A stretch of DNA of 60,000 nt, from the NCBI GenBank assembly GCA_009760855.2, contig WPIO01000095.1:218501-278500 (forward strand), in the 5' to 3' direction. The notes beneath the pieces are model-generated. The model searched no databases and was not told where the DNA came from. It saw only the letters and a list, made by a program, of their open reading frames with translations. The stretch comes from Cristatella mucedo (lineage: Eukaryota > Bryozoa > Phylactolaemata > Cristatellidae). Positions 1-42,070 of this stretch are shown piece after piece. The position numbers were made by a program, and so were the translations under genes. Positions within the stretch are counted from its first letter, which is position 1, and every line of letters begins with the position of its first letter.

Positions 1-908
1 CTAAACTGCCACGAGGAGAGGCAGCAGCAGAAGTTAGTGAGCGGCTGCGACACTGACTGGGGCATGAGGTACTGACTGGGGTCTGCCTGGCTGGCAGACG
101 GTGGATGCCGGGGAGAGGAGGGGACGGCCTTGCACTCAGGGTCAAGGCATCGAGGCACAAATCAGCCAGCCGAGGGCCGACCGAGCCCAGGAGACGGTAC
201 TGCACGTGCGCACATCCACGTGCTTCCAAACTTGCGCGAGAGCCGAGGGAGGTCAAGCTGCGCTAGCCACACTTCACACTTCGTGTTCGCGCACAGTTTC
301 AGGCATGTGACGAGGCAGCAGGCATGCCAGCACTGCTGAATTCGTGCGCAGTCTCTCGTTGCAGGTAGGAGGCAGCATTAGCAGTGAAGTGCTGCCGCTT
401 ATAGGTCACACTGTCCAATGTTTGCATCAGTCAACCGAAGTAGAGCAACGATAAGACGCGAGGCACTGTCAGACAGACAAACGAGAGACACCACGAGAGG
501 CACACTCGGTGAACCAGCCTCGTACTTACTTACCGCCGTACTCTGTTTTATTAAAGACAGAGAGCAGGTGCAGTTAGAACGGAGGCAGCTGCTATGCCAT
601 TTCAGCCGATGTAAGAATTCGGGCAAGCACAAAACAAGGCAGGTACATCATCGACACATAAAGGAGTGTCATCCCACAAAAACGAGATTAGCTAGTAAGC
701 TGCTGTGCTGCTATGGCGCACGTCAACACGTAGAACACATTCGCATTTCAAGCAGAGACGCTCACCAACACCTGCATACATACCTGTCTATTGCTGTCCC
801 CATTTACATCATTTTGCTTCAAGCCTAAATGGGCATGCACTTCCATACACATGCCACAAAGATGCACACACAGACTCTCTCTCCATACCTTTCACACAAG
901 CACGCACG
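1..908. other. No gene or repeat recognised
   Basis: GC-rich at first, then ordinary. The missing calpain EF-hand exons would be expected at or beyond this side; I looked for the Ca2+-loop pattern DxDxSG on the reverse strand and did not find it. Confidence 0.5.
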
Positions 909-910
909 CA

Positions 911-946
<36 letters not shown>
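909..946. repeat. (CA)n microsatellite
   Basis: About 38 bp of CA with a CG-interrupted start. Confidence 0.97.
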
Positions 947-950
<4 letters not shown>

Positions 951-964
951 AATACATACATCGA

Positions 965-1560
965 GTGCTTCTAATCTCGCCTGGGCATCAGTGCATTAGT
1001 GACAGCACTACAATGATTAAGGTCATATCTCAGTAGGAGACTCCAGAGAAAGTTCAAGGTTCTGTCACTCACTTTTAGGTTCATTCATTCTTTGGCTCCA
1101 GCCTACCTATCAGACCTACTCCTCTATCAAGCTATGCATGGTACCACCTGCTTTTCCGAACCAAATCCTTTAGCTAAACCTCGTATGAACCTCAAATCCT
1201 TTGGAGACCGTGCCTTTAATGTGTATGCTCCCAAAGCTTGGAACTCACTCCCAACTGATGTCACAACATCCTCTGACGACAGGTAAAAAGAAGCTGAAAG
1301 CACACCTGTTAATCACAACATTTATTCGGTCCCTGTAATTCGTCGTTTGTGTGCTGATACGTGCTGACACTGTGCATTGTACCATTAATCATATTTGCAT
1401 GCTGACCCTGTGCATGTCACCTCTAACCATGTTAAGCTTGTTGACATTGTGCATGCTTCCACTAACCATATAATCATGCTCCTTTTACAGCATATGTAAA
1501 GTGCCTAGAAAGAGAGCTTGAGTTCTGAGGGTGCTATACCATTGTATTATTATTATTATT
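965..1560 (+). mobile_element. L2-like LINE 3' fragment with internal deletion
   Basis: Opens with the RT stretch tctcgcctgggcatca, jumps to cactcacttttaggttcatt, then carries the SFGDRAF..PKAWNSLPTD block (about 1195-1262) and the tail ending near (ATT)n at 1545-1558. Frame lost. Confidence 0.8.
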
Positions 1561-1744
1561 TCAGCTGAAGCTGAAGGCGGGCATTAAAAACTGCAAGATC
1601 ACATGGCTCACCACATTTGTTGTGCTCAATGCCATGTCTTTCATAAAAAGAACCCGACTGCCCCAGTTGCATCACAGAGCCTCAGGCAAAAAATGCCAAC
1701 CTTGAAACTCTATTTTCATTTACCAAGACAGCAGGAGAAAGGAA

Positions 1745-1747
<3 letters not shown>

Positions 1748-1793
<46 letters not shown>
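1748..1793. repeat. (GA)n microsatellite in a long purine-rich stretch
   Basis: 46 bp of GA inside roughly 370 bp (1735-2105) that is mostly A and G on the plus strand. Confidence 0.97.
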
Positions 1794-1799
<6 letters not shown>

Positions 1800-2201
1800 A
1801 TTGAGCAAGGGAGGGAAGCTGGTGGGAAGGCAAGGAGGAAGGGAGGAATGTAGAAAAGAGATAACAACAGGAGAGAGGGAAGGAGGGGAAGCAAGAGGGT
1901 GGGCTACAGAGAGAGGGAAGATGGAGGAATTTAGATATTGAAGAAGTGCAAGGAAGGGGAGCAAGGGAGAGGGCAAAGGAGCATTAGACAAGTGTACAAA
2001 CCCAGAAAGAGCCGAACAAACAGACAGATACAGAGGAGTGAAACTGAGGAGACAGCAAGAGAAAGCAGAAAGGGTAAAGGAGATAACGAGCTACAAGCAG
2101 CGAGATATATAATTTCTCTGTCCACGAGTCTTACACTTGCTGCTCGAACAGATCAGCTTTCAATGATCGATGACCACGATGTGCACGACAGGTGCACTCA
2201 C

Positions 2202-33747
<31,546 letters not shown>

Positions 33748-33770
33748 TTCTCTCAGTGCAGCCTGTGCGC
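33748..33770 (-). promoter_or_regulatory. 3' splice-acceptor-like site just before the calpain start codon
   Basis: On the sense strand a run of eight T, then ctggcgcacag, precedes gctgcactgagagaa and the ATG. It looks like a real acceptor. No convincing donor was found in the GC-rich stretch upstream, so it could serve a 5' UTR intron, a spliced-leader trans-splice, or be chance. Confidence 0.4.
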
Positions 33771-33920
33771 CAGAAAAAAAACAGTCACGTTTACAGCCAA
33801 CGAACGGCAGCCGGTGGCAGTCGCGATGATGCGAGAGGCAAGACGGACCGGAGCCGAATGCGCAACGTGAACGCGAGCCGAACGGGGACTGCGGCGGCTC
33901 GCTTGTTAAGGGCGGTGTCA

Positions 33921-33985
33921 GGCCCGCCCCTCGGAACGTCTGCAACCGCCCGGCCGATTGGTCACGTGACCATCTCTCCCAATAG
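33921..33985 (-). promoter_or_regulatory. Probable calpain promoter elements: GC box, CCAAT boxes, CLEAR-type E-box
   Basis: About 180-240 bp upstream of the calpain start codon lie a GC box (33921-33930), a CCAAT box on the minus strand (33957-33961), the palindrome GTCACGTGAC (33961-33970), and a CCAAT on the plus strand (33979-33983). The decamer equals the CLEAR/USF/TFEB-type E-box. The stretch is CpG-rich and TATA-less, typical of a housekeeping promoter. The transcription start itself cannot be fixed by eye. Confidence 0.55.
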
Positions 33986-34459
33986 GCTGTCGACCAGTCG
34001 TTAAACGTATGTCGGGCCAGGCTCAGCGTACGGGCTCCCCACCGAGGTCGAGCGGCGGGGCGCCTGGTGGCGTGGCGGTTAGGCACTGTGGCGTGGCGGA
34101 GTGGGGCGGTGACGTTCGGCTTCTGTGCGGTATGCTGGCCAAGCTAACGTCTTTTGCACCGCTCTTTTGCACTGTGAGTGCCCTCGTACGTTGTAGAGTG
34201 GAATCGCCCTCCGTAAGGTGGCAGACTTGCAAACGTCCTGTCGGTTACGCCTCATCGGAGTCAGAGGGAATTAGGTGTTGGATGCTGTCAGTTGCCGAAC
34301 CTCAGCCGCCATCGAGCGTCGCATAGGCTTGGGAGGGAAGCGAGCCCCTCGTCACAGCCGTGTTCCGGAAAGAATCTCCACTGCTTAGCCATCGATTACT
34401 CTGCTCTGTTTTAGGCCATGTTTTCGGACCGCATCTCATCGCTGTCGGAGCTCACTAGC

Positions 34460-35085
34460 ATTGATAACAATCACTAGACATTTGTTCTTTCTAGGCACAC
34501 TTGACATTTACTGTAAAGGGAGCACGATCGAATGGTGCTTGCAGCAGCGTGCTCAACGAACAACATGAATAACGCGGTTAGGGATGGCTTGCATAAGGTC
34601 AGCATGCAAATTTGGTTAGTCAAAGCCTGCATAGTGTCAGCACGTAAAAGCACACAAAGGACAAATCATATGGCGCCACTGGATGCTGTGATAAATAGAT
34701 TAGTTTGTAGCTTCTTTTAAAACTTTCCCAAGTCAGACGATGCCGCCACGCAGGTTCGGGAGTGAGTCAGACGTTACTGAAGTGAAAGCGGATGTCAAAA
34801 ATGTATTGATCATTTTAGATGTGGTATCCCTGTCTAAGCAAGCCCAACTTTTAGCAATGCTATGTAGCTGAAAGTAGGCAGACTTGACTTGTCGAGCATA
34901 TGTGGCCGTCTAATAAAAGGTCACTTTGGAACGGGACACCTAGATTGCGTGCAGATTCGACCGGTGATATACGGGTAGAGCGATTTTGAGCATACCGTTT
35001 TTCAATTTCTGAATCGCACTGGGTTTGGCCACACTGGTAACTTGTTTTTATCCTCATTCTGAATTTAAGAAAGGTTGCTGCCATT
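34460..35085 (-). mobile_element. Divergent LINE 3' fragment near the CpG block
   Basis: Contains the reversed 3' UTR words gcataaggtcagcatgcaaa and catagtgtcagcacg, and in 34860-35084 the reverse strand reads MAATFLKFRMRIKTSYQCGQ .. ARNLGVPFQSDLLLDGH, the C-terminal RT block. It separates the calpain promoter from the candidate plus-strand exon at 35492. Confidence 0.8.
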
Positions 35086-35491
35086 CATGCGCGAAAAGCA
35101 CTTGAATCGTTGCCAGGTGAGAGTTGCCAGGCTCACGCAGCACGTGACCAGCCTAGCTGGCGAGTTAATGCGTCAATTTGCCGCCTTAATGGTCAATCGG
35201 GCAGACCCGTGATTAGTAAATTCTAACGGGTCATCACGAATACATGGATTGTCATGGCAATGGCACCCTTATTTTCTGAGCGAACCCCGCCTTGCAGCGC
35301 TTCTGCTGAGCCAGGTGCGTTTTCAAGAGGCATTCCTGCTCTATGCTGCAGGTGCTCCCCTTTTAAGTCAATTCTACCCCGCGTTCGGGGGGGGGGGGCT
35401 CGAGTCTGCTGCGCCTGGAAACGCGCCGTATACAGGTATAGCTCCTACTCCGTGACCTTTTTCTGCCAACGTTTTTACCAGCTACTAGAAG

Positions 35492-35707
35492 ATGGCGACG
35501 AGTGGGCGTCCAACGAGAATTTCTCTGCTGCGCCCTTTGAGCCGTCGTAGATCGGCGGCGTCGGTCGAGGTCGGCCGTGCGTCGGTCCGCCCGCGTGAGG
35601 CGGCTGCCGCCGCCCCCTCAAAACGCAGGATAGCAGGAGCAGCAGCTCTTAGCTCTCAGCCGGAGCAAGAGCCTCGGAGCAATCTCTTCGGGCTGCCGCC
35701 GCCGCCG
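35492..35707 (+). CDS. Possible first coding exon of an unrecognised gene
   Basis: ATG in a good start context (agaagATGGCG) opens 72 codons beginning MATSGRPTRISLLRPLSRRR, rich in Arg, Ser and Ala, and ending SNLFGLPPPP at a good donor (gtaagg, phase 0). It lies in the CpG-rich block that also holds the calpain promoter, in divergent orientation. I do not recognise the peptide and found no certain downstream exon. GC-rich sequence often gives chance open frames, so this is a candidate only. Confidence 0.3.
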
Positions 35708-36450
35708 GTAAGGGCGCCGCTCGGCCGAGCCTGGCCAGGGCGAGTGGCCACGTGACGAAATGCCCCAACAGTCGAGCAGGCTGAGCGGCGCTCGGAGGCA
35801 GGCGAGGTGCTTGGACGGCCGCCCCTACACGTAACGCTTCGTCAAGCGAGGCGGCTGGCCCGATCGGCCGGGCGTGCGCGATGCAACCCTCGGAATAATT
35901 AGCCGCCCGTCGTTGGCATATAATCCGACTAATTGACCCAATCGCTCCGCCTCGAGATAGCCCGATAGAGCTCTAGGCTCTCTGCCCTAGCGTGAAAAGA
36001 GAGCCCCCGAGTTCGGGTAAATCGTTTGGCGATTAGCTAGCACTCGGTGCTAGCAGCGCCGATTGAGAGTTAGCTTTATCGCAACGATGCAGGCTCTGCA
36101 TTCAATGACAGCGTAATGAAGGATGACTAAACTCCTGTTGCCGCCCGGTCTTAGCCGAGCGGCAAGGTGCTCGCCGGAGGCGAATGACGGCGGCTAGCGA
36201 CGATAGTTGATATTAATATACGTTAACTGCTCGTTTCGAGCCCGGTGTGAAAGCCGCCGCCGCAGGTAGTTCTGTTGCTTCAGGTGTGTGGCCCATCAAT
36301 CGGCTCCTCTTTATTTCTAACTTTTGTCTGCATACCTGCATGCCCGGTGAGTCCTAGTCTGTGGCAGGAGAATGGCAGCGGCCACCGACCAGTGTTCTTG
36401 AAATGAGACTTCCGTAGCCGTCCAACTGCAGCTGCAGCAGCAGACTGCGT

Positions 36451-36472
36451 GGGGTGGGTGGGGTGGGTGGGG
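36451..36472 (+). other. G-quadruplex motif
   Basis: Five G-runs of 4, 3, 4, 3 and 4 separated by single T bases. Single-base loops make this an unusually stable predicted quadruplex. Confidence 0.8.
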
Positions 36473-36797
36473 CAGCGACAGAGTCGCGCATTTGCCTTTC
36501 ACTCCCCTCTCGGATTAAATAAAGCGGACGCTCTAATAACACTGGCAGTGACCTCTCTGTGGTACCCTGAAAAAACAGTACGAAGCCCAGCGTATTTACA
36601 ATATGCAAGGAAATGTGTAAGCATGGCTGAGCCGCTCACTAAGCTTTTGATTTCGCTAAAAACTTCAAGGAATACAGCAGTGACATTGAAAGAATAGTCT
36701 CGTTTAGTTTGACCATACAGCCTGTGATACATGTAGCAGTGTTTAACGCAGTTGATGACTAAAGATAAAGGGTTTTCATTCCCCCATCGGTACACTA

Positions 36798-36799
<2 letters not shown>

Positions 36800-36893
<94 letters not shown>

Positions 36894-36904
36894 ACTCACT
36901 CACT

Positions 36905-36942
<38 letters not shown>

Positions 36943-36971
36943 AATAAACACACACACACACACACACACAT
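36800..36971. repeat. (CA)n array, three blocks
   Basis: A long perfect CA block to 36891, then two shorter blocks split by cactcactcacg and cactcacaaata. Confidence 0.97.
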
Positions 36972-37383
36972 GTGCGCTCGAACGCAACTTCACTTACAAT
37001 AAACAACACAAGCGGCAGTAGGGACGGCATGGAGAGTTTCACCTCGAAACTAAAACAATTCGCAGTATGCGGAGTAGTGTTTTGTCTTTACTACACTCTC
37101 GTTCGCTGGTCTAACGCCCTCGGATAATCGGCTGTCCCTAACGCGTACGAATGCTGGAGCAATAGTCGGCCGAACCTGTTCGATTTTCCGAAGACTCAGT
37201 ATGATTTGCCCCGTAAGATTTACTCGCGAGCTCACCTTTCATACGTTTGTCGATGAAAAAGAAGCGCTAGTCCGGCGAATTTCGCTCAGCGTCGGGTTCT
37301 CGGAGGGGGCGTGTCGATCGGGTACTGCCACGCCTTCTGGTCGCCCTACAACAGTTCTGCGACGGCGCAGGGTCGGCGAGAGG

Positions 37384-37405
37384 AAATCCACGTGCACTAT
37401 AAATA
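37384..37405 (+). promoter_or_regulatory. Possible core promoter: CACGTG E-box and TATAAATA
   Basis: tccacgtgcactataaatat holds a CACGTG six bases before TATAAATA, in GC-rich sequence. No convincing gene starts just after it, and the TATA-like box is nearly palindromic, so orientation is uncertain. Confidence 0.25.
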
Positions 37406-37727
37406 TAGCCTGACCGGGGCTTATTGTCCGCGGGGATATGGTGAACTCCCGACTCAGAAGACGACGCCATAAGCTTGTTTTACTGCCACACTTATGAGTC
37501 GTACAGTATGGCGACTGCATTTAAACAGCGCTGAAATCGTGAAAGAATCAGCAGTGTGCTCGGCGTTGTGGCACCCGTCAGGAGCAGACGGAGTTACGGA
37601 GCTCAGTCAGAGAATGAATGCTGTGAGAATGAATGCAATGAACTAACCGGATGTACTCGTTCGCCCTGGAAGACCGATCGCACCGTTCTGGATGAGGGAT
37701 CGTTGACAAGCAGTTGAGGCGTCTTAT

Positions 37728-38170
37728 TTAATAATAATAATAATATTACACTTGATAAAGCGCCCTCAGAGAACTTAATCTCTTTCTAGGCGCTTTACAT
37801 TTGCTGCAAAGTGATATGCAATTGAATAGTAAGTAAAATCATGCTTGAAAAACAAGCAAAATGAATAATATGGTATATGCTGTCCTAAATAGGCGTGTTT
37901 TTAAGTTTCTTTAAAATGTGGTCAGGTCATGGAATGTTCTGACGCAGGTCGGGAGGGAGTTCCAGGCCTTGGGAGCATACGAGCTGAATGCACGGTCTCC
38001 AAAGGATTTAAGTTTGTACAAGGTATTTCCAGACTGTTGGATTCCGAAAAGCGGGTGGTACGATGCTTGGCCTGATGGGGTAGTATATCTGAAAGATAGG
38101 CTGGAGCCACAGAATGAAGAGACCTAAAAGTGAGCGACAAAACCTTGAAGTCAATCCGTTGCCTCTCTGG
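37728..38170 (-). mobile_element. L2-like LINE 3' fragment
   Basis: Starts with (AAT)n, then ttacacttgataaagcgccc tcagagaactt, a clean reversed tail. Runs back to the PHWLPERQRIDFKVLSLTFR block with an internal 3' UTR deletion near 37875. Confidence 0.9.
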
Positions 38171-38189
38171 TAGCCAGTGCGGTGTCCAT

Positions 38190-39059
38190 ATTTCACGAAA
38201 GCAGCCAAAATCCAACAGCTTGCTTCCGAAAGCATTGATGAACTACCGATGCACAATCCAGAGATGCTGATGTCTACGATTGACCATCTCCTTAATTGCT
38301 TCCAGGCTAGCACTACGGTAGCTCTCGCACCTAGTAATATTTGTGAGGATCTAGCCGATCATTTCTATAGCTTTTTTGTCAACAAGATAGACAAGATCAA
38401 GAAGCCCGTCCCTAAGATGGCAGCCTCTCCGGAGTCCGGCCCCTCATTTCCGTGCAGCACCTTATTCAAGGAGGCCACGAGTGACCTCATCCTCAAGTTT
38501 ATATCCCAAACAAAGAGGCTAGCCCTCTAGACCCAATTCCTAATGCCCTGTCCTCTAGACTCGAATCCCACTCTCCTGCTTCTACGATGCGTGCATGGAT
38601 CTGCTGCTGTCATGCATAACTAATATAATAAATTTGTCTTTAGCCTCGGGTAATGTCCCAGCATCTTTCAAAAAGGCTGTAATCAGGCCACTACTCGAGA
38701 AAGCATCACTAGACCACGAGAACTAGAGCAAGTAGAACTAGAGCAACTTCTGCCCACTTTCCATCTAACGTTCCTATCAAAGACACTTGAACGAGTCGTA
38801 GCATACCAGCTGAACTCATTTATTGAAACTTCACACCTTGCTAGTTAGTTCCAATCTATTTTTAGAGCTAGTCACTCCTCAGAGTCAGCATTGCTTCGGG
38901 TGCATACAAATCTTCTTTGAAATGCAGACTCGCGTAGAGTCTCTCTGCTTGTTTTGCTCCATCTTTCGGCTGCTTTTCATAGTATCGATCACCAAGTACT
39001 TCTCGAGCACTTCTCATCTCGCCTGGGCATCACTGGTATTGCACTGCAATGGTTTAAGT
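38190..39059 (+). mobile_element. LINE RT fragment, 5' part of the copy split by the hAT element
   Basis: Reads HNPEMLMSTIDHLLNCFQ, then DLADHFYSFFVNKIDKIKKP and FKEATSDLILKFISQTK, with an in-frame stop soon after, and continues to the SRLGITGIALQWFK motif, where the transposon cut it. Its other half is 41777-42057. Confidence 0.85.
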
Positions 39060-39798
39060 CAGGGGTGTCCAACACGTGGCCCTCGGGCCACAACCCGGCC
39101 CGCCGAGGTCTTCTATGCGGCCCGCAACGTTATCCCAAAAATATTTGTCACTCCATGTTTTTCGTTAATTTTTAATCATTACAAACGGTGATATAAGGCG
39201 CTGTGATGTACTTTACGCGCGCGTGAATCGTGAAGGTGTTCGAGTTGCTATTTGCGCGTGAAGGTAAAAAAATTGATTTATTTTGCTAGCCTTCAATGAA
39301 CATTTTGGCGTGAAGGGGTAATATATTTGTGCTACAGCGGCGCCATTACGATCACATTTATAACGCTTCCGCAAGCGGAATTAACTGTTTCACACTGTGA
39401 ATAGAAAAAAAGAGCCGTTTCTCAGCTGCTGCTGCACGAACTGGAATCAGTCAGGTAGGTTTTTCAAAAAACGCTCAACTTACTTAATCATACTAAGATG
39501 TTGCTGTGATAAAATATAAATTAATCAATTCGCAACGGATCTGTTTTTTTATTTCACAGAGAAAAATGGCGGCGAATGTGAATACTAGCAAAAAACACGA
39601 AAAATTGACGCAGAAGGAAGACTTTTCAAAGCGTCTTGGACTGTAGACTATTTTGTAATGGAACGCTTTGGTAGGATAATGCGCCTAATATGCCAAGAAA
39701 CAATTGCCGTTGCAAAGGAGTACAATGTTACGCGACATTTTTCAACAAAGTATGGCGACAGGTACAACAGCCTGACTGGTCAACTTTGAATTGATCGC

Positions 39799-40539
39799 GT
39801 GAACTCGTTGAAACAGAGTGTCATCGGACAGCAGTCATTGTTTACAGCAGTCAGCAACAAGTCTGAGGCTTCAACCAATGTAAGTTTTTTAATAGCTGAA
39901 GCTATAGCTAAGCGGGGGAAAGCATTTTCCGATGGCGAATTTGTTAAGGAATGCATCAGGCTGTTTACTGATGTGGTCTGTCCAGGAAAGAAGTCAGAAG
40001 TAGAGAAAGTCAGTCTTTCTCATCAAACGGTTGCGAGAAGAGTTGACGAGCTCGCATCCAACATAGAAGAAAGTCTCACTAAAAGACTTTCTGAATACGA
40101 ATTGTATTCTCTTGCGCTCGACGAAAGCACGGGCAATAGAGATACGGCTCAACTGTCGGTGTTTGTACGCGGAGTAACAGAAAAGTTTGTCATTATCGAA
40201 GAACTGTTGGATATATGTTCAATGAAAGGCACTACAACGGGGAGGGATATTTTGGATCAGGTCAAGAGGGTTCTCACAAAATTTAATCTTCCTGAAACTA
40301 AATTGATTGGTTTAACCACAGACGGAGCCCCTTCAATGACAGGTACACACAATGGATTTGTATCTTTAATGGTAAAATTAGTACCTCGCAAAATTATCAG
40401 TCATCACTGCATCCTCCACCAAGAACAGCTATGTGCAAAGGTCATTGAGCATGCAACATGTAATGGACAATGTAGTTTCAATAGTCAATGTAATAAGGTC
40501 TCGTGCACTAAACCACAGACAATTTCAGGCTTTCCTTGA
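39799..40539 (+). pseudogene. hAT transposase, catalytic N-terminal half (frame-broken)
   Basis: An open stretch of 246 codons reading SNKSEASTNVSFLIAEAIAK, then SLALDESTG (first catalytic Asp, about residue 108), then LTTDGAPSMTG (second Asp, about 175) and CILHQEQLCAK. These are the conserved RNase H-fold motifs of hAT transposases. Upstream, from the ATG at 39566, a BED-finger-like N-terminus (reading CQETIAVAKEYNVTRHFSTK in another frame) is present but frame-shifted. The frame is lost again after about 40490, where the peptide stops matching the family. Confidence 0.85.
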
Positions 40540-40909
40540 AGAGTTGGGATCAGATCATTGTGATGTTATGTATTTCTGCCAAGTCCGTTGGCTAAGTAGA
40601 GCAAACTAGTCAGCCAGGTTTTGGTCACTTCGGGACGAAATAAAAATATTTATAACAGAAAAGGGAAAATATGTTGGCTTCCTCGATGACCAGCAGTGGT
40701 TGAATGACTTGGCTTTTTTGGAGGACATGACCAAACATCTTGCAGATCTTAATGTCAAACTCCAAGGTAAGGATCAACTGGTCCATAAAATGTATGAGTG
40801 TGTTGTCGCGTTTGTGCAAAAGCTGAAACTTTTCCGAAAACACTTAGATTAGAAGACACTGTTACGTTTCACAACACTAGCAACAAGATCGCCTGAAACG
40901 CTGGCTCAT
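40540..40909 (+). pseudogene. Middle of the hAT transposase, interrupted by stops
   Basis: Reads CQVRWLSRAN, stop, then RDEIKIFITEKGKYVGFLDD, QQWLNDLAFLEDMTKHLADL and FVQKLKLFRKHLD, stop. It is clearly continuous with the transposase on both sides but carries stops near 40606 and 40848, so the protein cannot be made whole. Confidence 0.75.
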
Positions 40910-41287
40910 ATGAAGTACTCCACTCTTGTTAGCAAACTTGTTGATGAATTCAAAGAGAGGTTTCAGGATTTCCAACAACATGCGGATGACATGAACATGA
41001 TTAGTAATCCATTTAATATCGATCCCTCTGATGCACATGATGAATTTCAACTCGAACTAATCGACATTCATAATTACAGCAATTTAAAAACTGCTTATGA
41101 TCAGCATGACCTTGTTACCTTTTACAAGCAGTATGCTTCATCAGAGTCTTTTCCTAACCTAGCCAAACATGCTCGCAGGTATATTGCACTTTTTGGCAGC
41201 ACATATTGCTGTGAACAGCTTTTTTCCAGACTGAAAAATGTGAAAACAAAGACTCGATCCATTCTCACAGATGAACATTTATCATAA
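40910..41287 (+). pseudogene. hAT transposase C-terminal dimerisation region
   Basis: The last 125 codons end ALFGSTYCCEQLFSRLKNVK then TKTRSILTDEHLS and stop. The 'STYxCEQLFSxxKxxKxxxRxxLTDxHL' pattern is the hAT C-terminal dimerisation motif. It is intact locally but cut off from the catalytic half by stop codons. Confidence 0.85.
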
Positions 41288-41776
41288 ATCCTTAGAATTG
41301 CCACATCCACTGTTGCAGTAGATGTCGACTTTTTATACAAACAGAAACAATACCAAATATCTCATTGATGCCTGCAGTGCAGAAGACATTGAATACCTGT
41401 GGCATTTAATTAATCCGAAGACATTAATATTATGTGAGTCCTTGTCATGTAATTTTGTAAGTTTTATAAGTTTCTGTCTTTATGTTATTAAAATAAAAAT
41501 CCAAAAGTAAAAGATTGGCCATAATATCTATCAAATTATTTTCCAGGACACATGATTAAATTTTTATTATTTATTATTTTTAATTATAATTATGCTAAAA
41601 ATACTATTGTATTGTGGTTTATTTATTAAGGATAATAGTAATAGTCATACTACATTACGATCTTATTTTCTGATGCGGTCAACTACGCCAATTTACATGT
41701 GGCCCCCGGACCTTTAGCATTTTTGAAATGTGGCCCCCCCCCCAAAGCAAAAAGGTTGGACACCCCTGGTTTAAGT

Positions 41777-42057
41777 CATATCTCAATTGGACACTCCAGA
41801 ATATTGATTTAAAAATTTTTTTTAAGGGAAAAGGATCACCCGAGGAACCACTGAAGTATAGGGTACCTCAGGGCTCCATGCTTGGTCCGCTTCTTTTCGT
41901 GGTTTGGACCCTCTAGCCGATGTGACTGCCAGGCACAACCTAGGCTTTCACTTCTATTCAGTTGACACTAAGTTGTACCTTTGCTTTGATCCCTCCCAGC
42001 CTTCCAGCACGTAAAATTCTCTCAACTCCCTTGCTGCATGTATTGATGACATCCCTC
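41777..42057 (+). mobile_element. LINE RT fragment, 3' part of the copy split by the hAT element
   Basis: Continues SYLNWTLQNIDLKIFFKGKG, then YRVPQGSMLGPLLFVVWTL and FYSVDTKLYLCFDPS (catalytic box YSVD). It ends at tgcatgtattgatgacatcc, where the next LINE copy abuts. Confidence 0.85.
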
Positions 42058-42070
42058 CGATCTGTCATCA

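Larger units (their letters stand above)
35760..37720. other. CpG-rich flank then microsatellite region
   Basis: 35760-36300 stays CpG-rich with no clear exon. 37030-37720 is also GC-rich and could hold promoter sequence, but no gene is recognised. Confidence 0.4.
39060..41768 (+). mobile_element. hAT-family DNA transposon with decayed transposase
   Basis: A complete 2709-bp element with perfect 14-bp terminal inverted repeats (CAGGGGTGTCCAAC and its complement) and a perfect 8-bp target duplication, gtttaagt, at 39052-39059 and 41769-41776. It sits inside a LINE copy whose sequence resumes after it. It belongs to the group related to vertebrate GTF2IRD2/ZBED-type genes, judged from the transposase. 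Several frame breaks show it is dead. Confidence 0.95.

Noticed and set aside
1-2130. Remaining calpain EF-hand exons
   Set aside because: No DxDxSG-type Ca2+ loop with splice sites could be found on the reverse strand; they probably lie beyond the window.
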